A stretch of 64,000 bases of DNA from a virus, in the IMG/VR virus record IMGVR_UViG_3300021963_000025, positions 126,001-190,000 of that record. The stretch is one strand, 5' to 3'. How positions within the stretch are numbered: position 1 is the first letter of the stretch; every line of letters starts with the position of its first letter. The position numbers and the translations under genes were made by a program. The notes beneath the pieces were generated by a model, which saw nothing but the letters and a program-made list of their open reading frames with translations, made no database searches and was not told the DNA's origin. This document shows, in pieces, positions 20,135 to 29,227 of the stretch.

Positions 20135-21484
20135 ATGACAATTAACCTTAAACAAATAAGAGTATTTGATACTGATAATATTAAGCTTGATAAAATTAAT
20201 TATAATTTTGATCAGTTAATTGTCAATGGTGGAGGTCCTAAAGGAGCAATAGGAGTTGATGGACCACTAGGTGCACAAGGATATCAAGGTGCAATAGGAG
20301 TTCAAGGTGATAGAGGAGTTCAAGGAGTTCAAGGTGCCGATGCAGATTCTGCGGAATCATATTGGGAAGCAGTTCCTCAAGACCTATCGACTAGTGCAAA
20401 CACAGTTGCAACCCTATTTGCAAAACATCCAATTTCCGGAAATCCAGCAGATGCTGCAGTGGTAGGAGCCGGATATTTAGATGGAGATTTTGCATATACT
20501 AATCAACAAGGAAATGGATTACCAAACTACAAATGGGTTGTTAATAGAAAACAATCAAAGGTAGTTTCAAATATAAGATTTACAAGTGGAGATGTTCTAG
20601 GAAATGCATTTGATATATCTATGAATTCTAATGGTTCGTTATATGAATTGCATTTAGGTTTTATTGATAATCAAAATTCACAGTTAAATTTTCAAGCAAC
20701 AGAACATATTATTAGAAGTACTGCTGGTTCTGGAGATAATTTACTAAAAGTTTCTAATATTGGCGGAGAAATCGATGTTGATACTGTTTTTGAAAAACCG
20801 GTTAAATTTAACCAACTATTAAGTGTTGATAATTCAGGAGCAGATGTTAATAAAGTTGTAACTGCAATAGATAATACAGGCCAAATAATATTTAAAACGG
20901 CTACAGAACTTGGAGGTTCTGTTAAAGTTGGTACTATTATTTCTATATTGCCTTCAATATTTAGAGATGTTACTAATTTTATATATAATCAAACAATAGA
21001 TACTACATCAAATCCGGATGTACCAATACAAATAAGAATAGGTGCTGGTATAGGTAATTATGTTGGATGGTATGTATGTAATGGACAAGATTGGACTAAC
21101 GGTGCTCAAACAATTTCAGTTCCTGACCTTAATTCATTTTCATATCAAATCATATCAAATCCTATTTCAATCGATCCAAATAGTCAAGGATTTGTAAGCG
21201 TAACCAATAATGAAATACAATTAATTGGAGGTGCTGATATGATGGTTAATGCTGGAGAAAATGGAGTGAGCGGTCCATTATACGATATTAGTATTACAAA
21301 TACTTCAAATAATCCGGAAATTGCAACAAATAATTCAGGAAGTGCATTTAAAATTAAAAAGTTACCTCAAATTATTTATTTAGGAATTGATAATTTATAT
21401 TGGTCTCAAATAGGAACTGGACAACTTGCAGCAGCAGATTATAATCAATCCGACTATGCATTAACAGACTTTGATGCATCTTAA
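20135..21484 (+). CDS. Collagen-repeat tail fibre B
   Basis: A 449-residue paralogue of the neighbouring fibres. The anchor DNIKLDKINYNFDQLIVNGG is followed by about 40 residues of G-X-Y repeats (residues 32-72), then a shared beta domain including YKWVVNRKQSKVVSNIRF, the collar-type GWYVCNGQDW, and the conserved ending FKIKKLPQIIYLGIDNLYW. It lacks the extra C-terminal domains of fibres A and C, so it may be the minimal form. Probable trimeric receptor-binding fibre. Confidence 0.72.
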   Translation: MTINLKQIRVFDTDNIKLDKINYNFDQLIVNGGGPKGAIGVDGPLGAQGYQGAIGVQGDRGVQGVQGADADSAESYWEAVPQDLSTSANTVATLFAKHPISGNPADAAVVGAGYLDGDFAYTNQQGNGLPNYKWVVNRKQSKVVSNIRFTSGDVLGNAFDISMNSNGSLYELHLGFIDNQNSQLNFQATEHIIRSTAGSGDNLLKVSNIGGEIDVDTVFEKPVKFNQLLSVDNSGADVNKVVTAIDNTGQIIFKTATELGGSVKVGTIISILPSIFRDVTNFIYNQTIDTTSNPDVPIQIRIGAGIGNYVGWYVCNGQDWTNGAQTISVPDLNSFSYQIISNPISIDPNSQGFVSVTNNEIQLIGGADMMVNAGENGVSGPLYDISITNTSNNPEIATNNSGSAFKIKKLPQIIYLGIDNLYWSQIGTGQLAAADYNQSDYALTDFDAS

Positions 21485-21508
21485 AAATAAAAATAAAAAT
21501 TTAAAAAC

Positions 21509-22138
21509 ATGGCAGCATATAGTGATGTATTAAACTTAATTAACAGTTTACTAGCAAGTGGAACTGATATAACAGCAGCGGAACACAGACAGGTTGAAAT
21601 TGCTCTATTAGATTTTGCAGAAAGTCAATGGTTAACAGGTGATATTAAAGAAATTGATTGCACAGATGCTTATATTGCAGCTAATTTTGAATCAACAGGT
21701 CCAAATAAAGGAAAAGGAATAATAGGAACTGAAAGAGAAGGATGGGCTATTTGTAATGGATATAATGGAACAAGAAACCGAACAGGTAGAGTTTCAGTTG
21801 CATGGGGTGATGTAACTCCTCTAGGTACTGTAGGAGATGCTACAACTCAACCATCGATAGGAGCAGCAATAAATACTCCAGTTATATCTGGTAAAAAAGA
21901 CCATGTTTTATCAGTTAATGAGTTGCCAGCTCATAATCACGTTTTCCCAGGCGATGACCAATTAGCAGGTGCAAATAATATTGGTGGATGGACTAATAGA
22001 ACAACTGCTAATTTTAATTATGATGCATCTTCAGGAGGTGGAGGTGGAAAAATCTATAAAACATCAGACGCTGGAACTGGAACAGCGCATAATATTATGC
22101 AGCCATACATAGTTACCCTTTTTATCCAAAAACTATAG
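21509..22138 (+). CDS. Collar-domain short tail fibre tip
   Basis: A 209-residue protein with a phage tail-collar C-terminus: GWAICNGYNGTRNRTGRV, then the metal-ligand style ELPAHNHVF, a glycine-rich loop (SSGGGGG) and the typical closing AHNIMQPYIVTLFIQKL. The His-X-His and second His resemble the histidines that bind metal inside T4-type short-fibre or long-fibre tips. It has no collagen repeat and only a helical N-terminus for attachment. It lies between fibres B and C and may pair with one of them or act as an independent receptor-binding tip. Confidence 0.72.
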   Translation: MAAYSDVLNLINSLLASGTDITAAEHRQVEIALLDFAESQWLTGDIKEIDCTDAYIAANFESTGPNKGKGIIGTEREGWAICNGYNGTRNRTGRVSVAWGDVTPLGTVGDATTQPSIGAAINTPVISGKKDHVLSVNELPAHNHVFPGDDQLAGANNIGGWTNRTTANFNYDASSGGGGGKIYKTSDAGTGTAHNIMQPYIVTLFIQKL

Positions 22139-22140
22139 TA

Positions 22141-22190
22141 GCATGCCTTCTAAAAATTAGAATATATAATCTAAATATAGATAGGTATGC
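22141..22190 (+). repeat. Inverted repeat covering the start of fibre C
   Basis: GCATGCC (22141-22147) can pair with GGTATGC (22184-22190), seven pairs with one G-U. The ATG of the fibre gene (22187) is inside the right arm, and a late box lies between the arms. Confidence 0.4.
22161..22170 (+). promoter_or_regulatory. Late promoter box AATATATAAT for fibre C
   Basis: A near match to GATATATAAT, 26-27 bases before the ATG. Confidence 0.4.
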
Positions 22191-24514
22191 CAATTACTCT
22201 CAAACATATAAACATTTCAGATTCTGACTCTATTAAACTTGACAAAGTCAATTTTAATTTTGATCAGTTGGTTGCAAACGGAGGAGGACCTCAAGGACCT
22301 CAAGGTTCTATTGGACAAAGTGGACCGCAAGGAACAACCGGGCAACAAGGTGTTCAAGGACCTATAGGAACTACAGGATTTCAAGGACCTGAGGGTCCAG
22401 TTTCTGAAAATTACTGGAAAAGAATACTTCCTGGGGCTATTGATGCTGACACTATAATTCCTAAACATGTTTCAACTAATCAATTCTCTCCAGTTGTAAA
22501 TATTGGATATATTGAAAATGATCCGCAATATGGAGCAAAATTACCATTAATTTCCGGAAAAACCCCATATCAATGGTTGATTCATCGAAAACAATATTCA
22601 ATTTCAAATTTAAGACTCTTAAATGACGATGTTCCAGGGAATGCTATTGATTTTAGAATAGAGAAACTTGCCGGAAAAGACCAATTAACTATAGGTTTTC
22701 TAGATTATGAAAAAGCGGTAAGTACTTATAAAGCATCTTCAACTCATTTTAGAGGTTCAAGTACTTCACCGGATAGTTTGGTGGTTGATGATATTACTGT
22801 GACATTTAAAACAAATACGGAATTTAATTCTCCAGTTATTATTAAAGAGCAGTTATTTATTGAAAATGCAAATGCAGACACTGATAAAATTGCTACTTCA
22901 GAAGACGCAACAGGATTGGTTAAATTTAAAAGTGTACAAGAGCTTGGAGGAACAGTTCCTTATGGTACAATAGTTTCAATATTACCTTCTATATTTGCGG
23001 ATGATAATAATTTTGTTAATAATGAACAGTACTTTCCAGGTAATTCTTCACCAATATCAATATCGGTAGGTAAAGGTGTTAATGACTATGATGGATGGTA
23101 TCTTTGTCATGGATATACCTGGACGGACGGTACTACTGATTATCTAGTTCCTATGTTAGGAAATTTTAACTACTCTATCGATGATAATCCGTTTTCAACA
23201 GATCCATCAAGCCAAGGTTCTGCAAGTACTTCAAATTTTAGAACACATATTACTGGAGGTTCAGATATAGATATGATTGCTACTTCGGTTCCAACATTGG
23301 TTTATAATATTACAGCAACTGTAGAGACTTCAAGTGTTAATGTTGACCCTGGAACTGGAACAATTTTTAAAATTAAACAATTACCTCAAATTATTTATTT
23401 AGGTAGAAACGATTTATATTGGTTTGACCTGGGAACTGGACAGGCACCTTCAGTACCATTAACATGGTTACTAGATGATGCAAACACAACTGCGTCAAAA
23501 TTAAATCCAGATCCTTACTCATTAGGTACAATAAGTAATCAACCTGCAGGTGCTTCATATTTGTTTACGACTGATGTTGAGGCCCCAAGCGGCTATTATT
23601 GGTCAACATTGCCAACTACCGGAGATATTGGAGGACTACCAGCATGGGCTACAGTTACTGGTATAACTTTAAGTTCTGGTACATATCCGACTACAATTAG
23701 TATAACAATTAATGTGAGTTCGCATCCAGCAGCTTCGCCAAATCCATCGCCAGAAACCATAAGTATTGATACTTCTACTTTTATCAGTCCATCTGCAGCG
23801 ACAATACAATTAGAAATGACTGGATCTCCTGGAAATACAACAGTAATATCTCCGCCATTTATTCAAAATATTAGTTACAATTTTGTAACTGGATATACTT
23901 ATACAATAGTATGTAATGCAAATTCTGGATATTATTTTGCTCCAAACCCAGCAACAAGTATAACTTCATTAGTTGGAGGAGCTACATATACTATAAATAG
24001 TGTAATATATTCAAATCCATTAACGATAGGGTATAGTACTCTAACGATTAATGTTACTATAACAGGAGTAACATTGGGAACTACTAATCTAACATACGGT
24101 TTAACTGTACCTGTTTTTGCAAGTGCACCTAAAATAACATATAACCCATCAGGATATACAATAGATGGTCCATCAATGGTTGGAGGTAGCTCTCTTAGTG
24201 TATCAAAAACAATTACTGTAGAAAATAATACAGGTGGAAATGTTTATATATGGGCAGGTATTAATCAGTTTTATACAGGTAGCGGAACAACAGCTTCAAT
24301 TTCAGGAGGATATGAATCTTTAGGAGTTTTTAACTTACCAGTTTCTGCTAGTACAACAACATCATATTACTATAGCACCTCTTCAAAACTATTATCGAAT
24401 GGACAATCAGTTATTGCTAATTTATATAGAGCGGCGACTACAGATTCACATCACACTGTACAATTATGGTGGTCTAGTACTATTGGAGGAACAAAACAAA
24501 TTATAACCACTTAA
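22187..24514 (+). CDS. Collagen-repeat tail fibre C with extra Ig-like C-terminus
   Basis: A 775-residue paralogue of fibres A and B: anchor DSIKLDKVNFNFDQLVANGG, G-X-Y repeats (about residues 32-74, GPQGPQGSIG and on), shared beta domain, GWYLCHGYTW and FKIKQLPQIIYLGRNDLYW near residue 415. Residues about 420-775 are a Thr/Ser-rich beta extension with Ig-like pattern, absent from fibre B, and probably a host-specific tip. The ATG lies in the right arm of a short inverted repeat, with a late promoter 27 bases upstream. Confidence 0.72.
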   Translation: MPITLKHINISDSDSIKLDKVNFNFDQLVANGGGPQGPQGSIGQSGPQGTTGQQGVQGPIGTTGFQGPEGPVSENYWKRILPGAIDADTIIPKHVSTNQFSPVVNIGYIENDPQYGAKLPLISGKTPYQWLIHRKQYSISNLRLLNDDVPGNAIDFRIEKLAGKDQLTIGFLDYEKAVSTYKASSTHFRGSSTSPDSLVVDDITVTFKTNTEFNSPVIIKEQLFIENANADTDKIATSEDATGLVKFKSVQELGGTVPYGTIVSILPSIFADDNNFVNNEQYFPGNSSPISISVGKGVNDYDGWYLCHGYTWTDGTTDYLVPMLGNFNYSIDDNPFSTDPSSQGSASTSNFRTHITGGSDIDMIATSVPTLVYNITATVETSSVNVDPGTGTIFKIKQLPQIIYLGRNDLYWFDLGTGQAPSVPLTWLLDDANTTASKLNPDPYSLGTISNQPAGASYLFTTDVEAPSGYYWSTLPTTGDIGGLPAWATVTGITLSSGTYPTTISITINVSSHPAASPNPSPETISIDTSTFISPSAATIQLEMTGSPGNTTVISPPFIQNISYNFVTGYTYTIVCNANSGYYFAPNPATSITSLVGGATYTINSVIYSNPLTIGYSTLTINVTITGVTLGTTNLTYGLTVPVFASAPKITYNPSGYTIDGPSMVGGSSLSVSKTITVENNTGGNVYIWAGINQFYTGSGTTASISGGYESLGVFNLPVSASTTTSYYYSTSSKLLSNGQSVIANLYRAATTDSHHTVQLWWSSTIGGTKQIITT

Positions 24515-24516
24515 CC

Positions 24517-25332
24517 ATGATAGATTTTAAAAAATATATACCGACAAACCGAAACATTATCCTATTTGGAGCCCTAGTAATATTAGTTTTATTGCTAATG
24601 CAACAATGTGATAGAAATGCAACCCTTAAAGGTGAGGTTGAAACTGCTCAATCAATTGCAACCCGAAATTTTAACAATTATAAAGCATCTCAAGATACTA
24701 TAAAATTTGAAAGAAACCGAAATGGAGATTTGGTTGCTATTAAATTAGCATACGAATTTGATATTAATACACTAACTGCTGAAAATAAAAGAGTTATTGC
24801 CGATTATCAAAAAGCATTGGGACTTAACAAAGACCTTAAAGGTGTAAATTCACTCTTAAGAGCTGAAATAAAAGTAAAAGATTCGATTATTAATGCCCGA
24901 AGTTCAGTTGCAACTACAAGTGATTCAACTGCAACAATTACCATTAGTGATGAAAAAAATTGGGATAAATATAATTGGAGAAAGTTTAATGGAACGGTCG
25001 ACCTTTTAAGAAATAAAAAGACTAATAACATTAGTGTTGTTTCAAATAAATTTAACTTTGAGCAAGGAATTGAACTTAAGGCCGCAATTATAAACGAAGA
25101 GGGTGTTAACAAATTAAAAATTACATCACCGTCTCCTGGAGTTCTATTTACTAACATTGAAAATATTAATTTAGTTAACGATAAACTGAACCAAAAACAA
25201 GAACAAAGATCAGGATGGTCAGTTGGAGTTGGAGTTGGTTATGGAATTAACTTAAACAATAATCAAGTAATTAGTGTTGGACCATCGATAAACGTTGGAA
25301 TTATGTGGTCTCCAAAATGGCTTAGGTTTTAA
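24517..25332 (+). CDS. Membrane-anchored coiled-coil protein, spanin-like
   Basis: A 271-residue protein with one N-terminal membrane helix (residues about 13-30, NIILFGALVILVLLLMQQ) preceded by a basic cytoplasmic tip. A periplasmic helical/coiled-coil stretch (35-125) and a C-terminal beta part (GVGVGYGINLNNNQVISVG) follow. This layout, inner-membrane anchor plus coil, is that of i-spanins, and similar TM/coil/glycine-strand proteins (DUF6808-type, from memory) are common in Bacteroidota phages. It could help disrupt the outer membrane at lysis. No separate o-spanin, holin or endolysin is visible nearby, so a structural role remains possible. Confidence 0.5.
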   Translation: MIDFKKYIPTNRNIILFGALVILVLLLMQQCDRNATLKGEVETAQSIATRNFNNYKASQDTIKFERNRNGDLVAIKLAYEFDINTLTAENKRVIADYQKALGLNKDLKGVNSLLRAEIKVKDSIINARSSVATTSDSTATITISDEKNWDKYNWRKFNGTVDLLRNKKTNNISVVSNKFNFEQGIELKAAIINEEGVNKLKITSPSPGVLFTNIENINLVNDKLNQKQEQRSGWSVGVGVGYGINLNNNQVISVGPSINVGIMWSPKWLRF

Positions 25333-25346
25333 AAAATTATAAAGTA

Positions 25347-27413
25347 ATGGCAAAATCATCAAGATTCGTCAAGTTAGACGAAGACATATTATTAGAATTT
25401 ATTTATCATGACCAATCGCAACCTGATTTGGTCAAAATTGAAAATGACAATAATGGAAGTCAAATCAAGTATTTAGATACAGTTGATGGTGATGAAAGTG
25501 CTTCAAGATTTTTAATGCATGAGCTTGGAGCTGATGTTGTTGAATTTAAAGTGACGACTTCAAATGGATTTGTTGTTATTAATAATTTTGCTTCAAGATT
25601 ATTACTCTTAAAAAATGGAAGTACTTATAAATTTGACTTAAATGATATTACTGGAACTCTAGATAACCCTGCTGGATTTAATATTCCTGGAGGAAATGGT
25701 TACCTATCGGGAACCACTTATATTTATACGCCAACTACTAATGGTAAATATGGTTATGAATATACAAATTTAGCAGGTACACAATTTGCTGGAGGAGAAA
25801 TCCAAGTTTCAGACCGTGCAAGTTCACTATTCTCAGTTCCAGTAGCAGACACTGGAAATGATATTAGAACCGGTGCTGGACAGTCTGGAAGATATTACGC
25901 AGTTCCTACTGCTGAGGCCGGAACATGGGCTCTTCTTGAAAATGATTTAGATTATTTAGATTCAACTGAATGGTTAGGAACCCCTTCGAATGATTTACAA
26001 CCAGTTTTAGTTGGAGATGTTCAAGCGGTATGGTATGACACTATTAAATTACACTTAAGAACGGGTTACTCATTTAATGGTAGAGGTTATGATGGATTCT
26101 TATTTCAAACAAAGGTAAAAAGAAACTCCGGAATCTATAGTTATTTTAATTCAACAGTTTATTTAAACTCTTCAAGTTTTGAAATTCAAAATCCAAATCC
26201 ATTTATATTAGGTGAATCTTCATATTCTAAGTACATTGAAATCAAGGTACCTTCACTAGTTGATATGTTTTCTCCTACAACAAATAAAGAATTTAAAGAT
26301 ACATTTTTTGCGGCGACCGGAGTAAATGATATTCCAACAACTGCAAACTATGAGTTTGATTTTAAATTGATTGATAGTGTAGTTACTCTTGGAGGTTATA
26401 ATTACATAAATGTTGCAGAAGGAAAATCATTAACACTATCCCAAGAGGATGAGTATACTGATATTGCAGTTAACGTTGAACATGCTACTGATGGAGACTA
26501 TTTTAAAATCTACGGAACGTACAATGGAAATCAAGCAACGTTTGAAAACTATATAACTGGTAGAATTGCAACTTCGGGAGATGATATTACAGTGTTTTAT
26601 GAGGTTCAAGTTGCAGAGCAATTGGGTCTTAATTATATTAATACGTTCAATAATACCTTTACGCAAACTTCGAATTATGATGAGGCAATTGTATTCAGAC
26701 CGGTTATTTTAAATTCTTCAGTATCAAGTAACTTCTTGTTATCTGTTAATATGAGAATTTATAATGAAACTGATAATACTCAAATCGTAAAGACAGCTTC
26801 TTTGATTTATGCTCAACCTAAAAAGTATGGTAAAAAATTACTGAAACTAGCTCTTAATTCAAATTTTGCACCAAGTGTAGTATTTAATACCTTACCAAAT
26901 ACCAGTGTTAACAGAGAGATTAATCAATTTGTAAATTCTATCAGACCTAGTGTTGGAGAAACTAAATACGTTCCAGTTGCATTAGATACTTATAGAATTA
27001 TGGGAGGAAGTACGGCAGTTACAGTTGATGGAGCTGCAGTAAATGATGTAACTTCAATGGATTACAAAAAAGAGGGAGATGGAATCATAACACTTTCAAA
27101 AGTTTCTGATAATTATATCAAGTTTAAAGTTGCCCAACCTGACGGAGATTCTATGAAGAGTATAAGTCTAGTAAATGCAGAGGATTTGGTTCTTATTATT
27201 AAAAGTGGAACAATTGAACAACAAATATCTCATGACCCTAGCTTTCCAGGAGTAGACCTTGGAGTTGGAGAAGTTTTCTTTAAAGTGCCAAAAAGCGTAG
27301 CAGTTCGATTTGACCAAAGCGATACAAATCAAAATGCAGACAAATTTTATATTAACATCAAAAACGGAAGTACAGAATCCTTATTGTACTACGGAACAGT
27401 AAACATCATATAA
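25347..27413 (+). CDS. Large hypothetical virion protein upstream of tube-like gene
   Basis: A 688-residue soluble, beta-rich protein with many Asn/Ser/Gly turns and no clear catalytic motif. It ends VNII with TAATG overlap into the next gene, so the two are translationally coupled and probably act together in the tail. I do not recognise a family. Position between a membrane-anchored protein and a tail-tube-like protein suggests baseplate or tail-terminal structure. Confidence 0.6.
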   Translation: MAKSSRFVKLDEDILLEFIYHDQSQPDLVKIENDNNGSQIKYLDTVDGDESASRFLMHELGADVVEFKVTTSNGFVVINNFASRLLLLKNGSTYKFDLNDITGTLDNPAGFNIPGGNGYLSGTTYIYTPTTNGKYGYEYTNLAGTQFAGGEIQVSDRASSLFSVPVADTGNDIRTGAGQSGRYYAVPTAEAGTWALLENDLDYLDSTEWLGTPSNDLQPVLVGDVQAVWYDTIKLHLRTGYSFNGRGYDGFLFQTKVKRNSGIYSYFNSTVYLNSSSFEIQNPNPFILGESSYSKYIEIKVPSLVDMFSPTTNKEFKDTFFAATGVNDIPTTANYEFDFKLIDSVVTLGGYNYINVAEGKSLTLSQEDEYTDIAVNVEHATDGDYFKIYGTYNGNQATFENYITGRIATSGDDITVFYEVQVAEQLGLNYINTFNNTFTQTSNYDEAIVFRPVILNSSVSSNFLLSVNMRIYNETDNTQIVKTASLIYAQPKKYGKKLLKLALNSNFAPSVVFNTLPNTSVNREINQFVNSIRPSVGETKYVPVALDTYRIMGGSTAVTVDGAAVNDVTSMDYKKEGDGIITLSKVSDNYIKFKVAQPDGDSMKSISLVNAEDLVLIIKSGTIEQQISHDPSFPGVDLGVGEVFFKVPKSVAVRFDQSDTNQNADKFYINIKNGSTESLLYYGTVNII

Positions 27414-27967
27414 TGATATTAAATAGTAGAAATAATTTATTCAATTTTAAGTTTCCTAGGACTTTTATTCCTAAGGAGGTAGCTGACAAATACAGAAAGT
27501 ATTTGAATAGACTTCCAGGTAATTTAATTACCGAACCTATCGATTTTGTAAATTATTCAATTCAAGGAGTTGGACTTCCTGGAATTAGTTTTGACCCAAT
27601 TGAAGTTGCACCAAATGACGGTACAATAACATATCATAGAGGTTCGATTCCGATACAGAATACAATCGATAGACAGTTCAAAGTAACAATGCAACTTCTA
27701 GATGGTTATATAAATTATTGGATTATGCAGGACACCCTACTATATTATTATTCGAAAGGCGTTAAAGACCCATTCATTAATGATATTAAACTACAAATAA
27801 TGGATGCCGAAGGAATTCACCTTATGAGTGCTGTTTTTGAGAAACCTATACTTAATTCAATTTCAGACTTGGAATTAAATATGAGTTCAAATATTGCTGA
27901 ATTTACAACGTTTGAACTGAACTTTTATTATAATAAATTCGACATAACATTAGAAATAGATAATTGA
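27413..27967 (+). CDS. Tail-tube-like protein (gp19/gp54-type fold suspected)
   Basis: A 184-residue protein. The pattern of strands and the central helix (FKVTMQLLDGYINYWIMQDTL), then DIKLQIMDAEG, and the closing antiparallel strands (FTTFELNFYYNKFDITLEI) fits the tail-tube superfamily of contractile tails (T4 gp19, and baseplate tube-starters gp48/gp54). The T4 tube protein is 163 residues. Whether this is the major tube protein or a tube initiator cannot be told; the baseplate setting and coupling to the preceding large protein favour a tube-initiating or baseplate role. Confidence 0.5.
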   Translation: MILNSRNNLFNFKFPRTFIPKEVADKYRKYLNRLPGNLITEPIDFVNYSIQGVGLPGISFDPIEVAPNDGTITYHRGSIPIQNTIDRQFKVTMQLLDGYINYWIMQDTLLYYYSKGVKDPFINDIKLQIMDAEGIHLMSAVFEKPILNSISDLELNMSSNIAEFTTFELNFYYNKFDITLEIDN

Positions 27968-27971
27968 TAAT

Positions 27972-28340
27972 ATGAAAACATTTTTAGATTATATTGCTGA
28001 GCAAAACATAACTGAGACTGAACTACAAGTATTAAACGAGTCCCTTCAAACAGAATGGACCGAAGAGCTTGAAGCAAAGGTTGACGCGGCTCTAGAGCAA
28101 TTTTCAAAGACATATAAAAATGAGGACGGATCTTATAATATCCAGGCTTTCAATGATGAAATTACTAATGAAGGAGTTTTAGGTAGTATCTTCGGAGGAC
28201 TAGCAGGTTTTGCACTTGGTAAAACTGTTGGTAAAACGATTGCTAATATCCTAGGAATCCAAAGTGGTATAATGTATGACATGTTAACTTCAAGACTAGT
28301 AGGAGCCGCTCTTGGTTCTTCTCTTGGTAAAAATCTATAA
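27972..28340 (+). CDS. Small putative head-packaged protein with glycine-zipper C-terminus
   Basis: A 122-residue protein. It starts MKTFLDYIAE, very like the roughly ten-residue capsid-targeting sequences of T4 internal proteins, which end in a prohead-protease site (hydrophobic-X-Glu). Other possible sites are VLNE at residue 23 and ITNE at 67. The last 55 residues are a glycine-zipper-like hydrophobic segment (GSIFGGLAGFALGKTVGKT), such as inserts in or spans a membrane. Cleavage after residue 67 would free a membrane-active peptide. It ends directly at the ATG of the RuvC-like gene. Confidence 0.5.
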   Translation: MKTFLDYIAEQNITETELQVLNESLQTEWTEELEAKVDAALEQFSKTYKNEDGSYNIQAFNDEITNEGVLGSIFGGLAGFALGKTVGKTIANILGIQSGIMYDMLTSRLVGAALGSSLGKNL

Positions 28341-28997
28341 ATGAATTTCGTAACAATTGACTTTTCTTTAAATTCCCCAGGAATTTGTATCTTCTCAGGT
28401 AATCAATATTTTTTTATTGGGTATTTAAAACCTGGAACAGGCACCAAAGCCGAACAAAAAATCCAAGAGGAATTACACTTACTTCAAGACACTCAGATCC
28501 ACGATCAGCCGGATTGGACGAATAACGAGGCCTATTCGAAGAGTGAGATGATTAAGATTCAGCGCCACACTCGAACTGCAAAGGATATTATTGATATGAT
28601 TATTGAAATTATAGGCGATGATTCTCAGGTTGTGATTGCTTTTGAAGGCTCCTCTTATGGTTCTTCAGGTGGAACTAATAATATTATTGATATGGCGGCT
28701 GGAGCTGCAATCTTAAAGATGGAATTAATGTCGAGGCTTAAAGTCCATGACATGATGACTGTCGCACCTTCAACCATTAAGAAGCATGCTGGAAAGGGTA
28801 ATATGAAGAAGGATGAACTTTGGGTTAAATTCCTGGATAACGTTTTAAACGATTCAGCGCTTGAAAACTCGTCACTGCTTAAATACTGTAAAACCAACAT
28901 CGGAGAGACTAAAAAAGTCCCTAAGCCCTTAGATGATTTGGTGGATGCCTATTTTTTAAACCACTTAGCTCGGAACTTATTTTACCCGGAGGCTTAA
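28341..28997 (+). CDS. RuvC-like / RNase H-fold nuclease
   Basis: A 218-residue protein with the RuvC-like layout of acidic residues: D7 in strand one (VTIDFSLNSPG), E102 after a hydrophobic strand (VVIAFEG), and a C-terminal acidic helix (LDDLVDAYFL, residues 197-206). The segment GSSGGTNNIIDMAAGAAILKM and VAPSTIKKHAGKG also fit Holliday-junction resolvases of phage and poxvirus type. It probably cuts branched DNA during recombination or packaging. It sits at the junction between late tail genes and the replication block; the leader of gp32 follows. Confidence 0.65.
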   Translation: MNFVTIDFSLNSPGICIFSGNQYFFIGYLKPGTGTKAEQKIQEELHLLQDTQIHDQPDWTNNEAYSKSEMIKIQRHTRTAKDIIDMIIEIIGDDSQVVIAFEGSSYGSSGGTNNIIDMAAGAAILKMELMSRLKVHDMMTVAPSTIKKHAGKGNMKKDELWVKFLDNVLNDSALENSSLLKYCKTNIGETKKVPKPLDDLVDAYFLNHLARNLFYPEA

Positions 28998-29078
28998 AGA
29001 CATAAGTTATATTCAATGTTTCAGTTTTTGTTTCAAAAATCTTAAAATATTTTTTAAGAAGGTAAATTTGTGTCTCCA

Positions 29079-29091
29079 GGGTAAGCTACCC
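29079..29091 (+). other. Hairpin in the region upstream of gp32
   Basis: GGGTA-AGC-TACCC can form a five-pair hairpin followed by CCTAATAAAAAAG. A second hairpin, CTTAAAA...TTTTAAG, is at 29041-29058. Either may act as a weak terminator for the preceding gene. Nothing else is coding in 28998-29227. Confidence 0.35.
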
Positions 29092-29102
29092 CTAATAAAA
29101 AA

Positions 29103-29112
29103 GATATATAAT
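29103..29112 (+). promoter_or_regulatory. Possible late promoter box GATATATAAT upstream of gp32
   Basis: This matches the motif found at a fixed distance before late genes elsewhere in the window. Here it is 125 bases before the start codon, farther than usual, and upstream of the TTGAAAC-type promoter. Confidence 0.35.
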
Positions 29113-29124
29113 TAATATAGATTC

Positions 29125-29154
29125 TTGAAACAAAAAAGAAAGTTTCTATATAAC
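29125..29154 (+). promoter_or_regulatory. TTGAAAC-class promoter for gp32
   Basis: TTGAAA (29125-29130), 18-base spacer starting with C, then TATAAC (29149-29154). The same TTGAAAC-N17-TATAA arrangement recurs at 44345, 44634 and 48254, with a GTGAAAC form at 59133. The expected start near 29161 gives a leader of about 65 bases that contains the palindrome AAGGGCCCTT (29170-29179), a possible site for autoregulation as known for T4 gp32. Confidence 0.6.
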
Positions 29155-29227
29155 TATCATAAGTAATTAAAGGGCCCTTAAGACTTATTAAATTAAAGTT
29201 TAAACAAAAATTAAAGCAATTAAAGAC

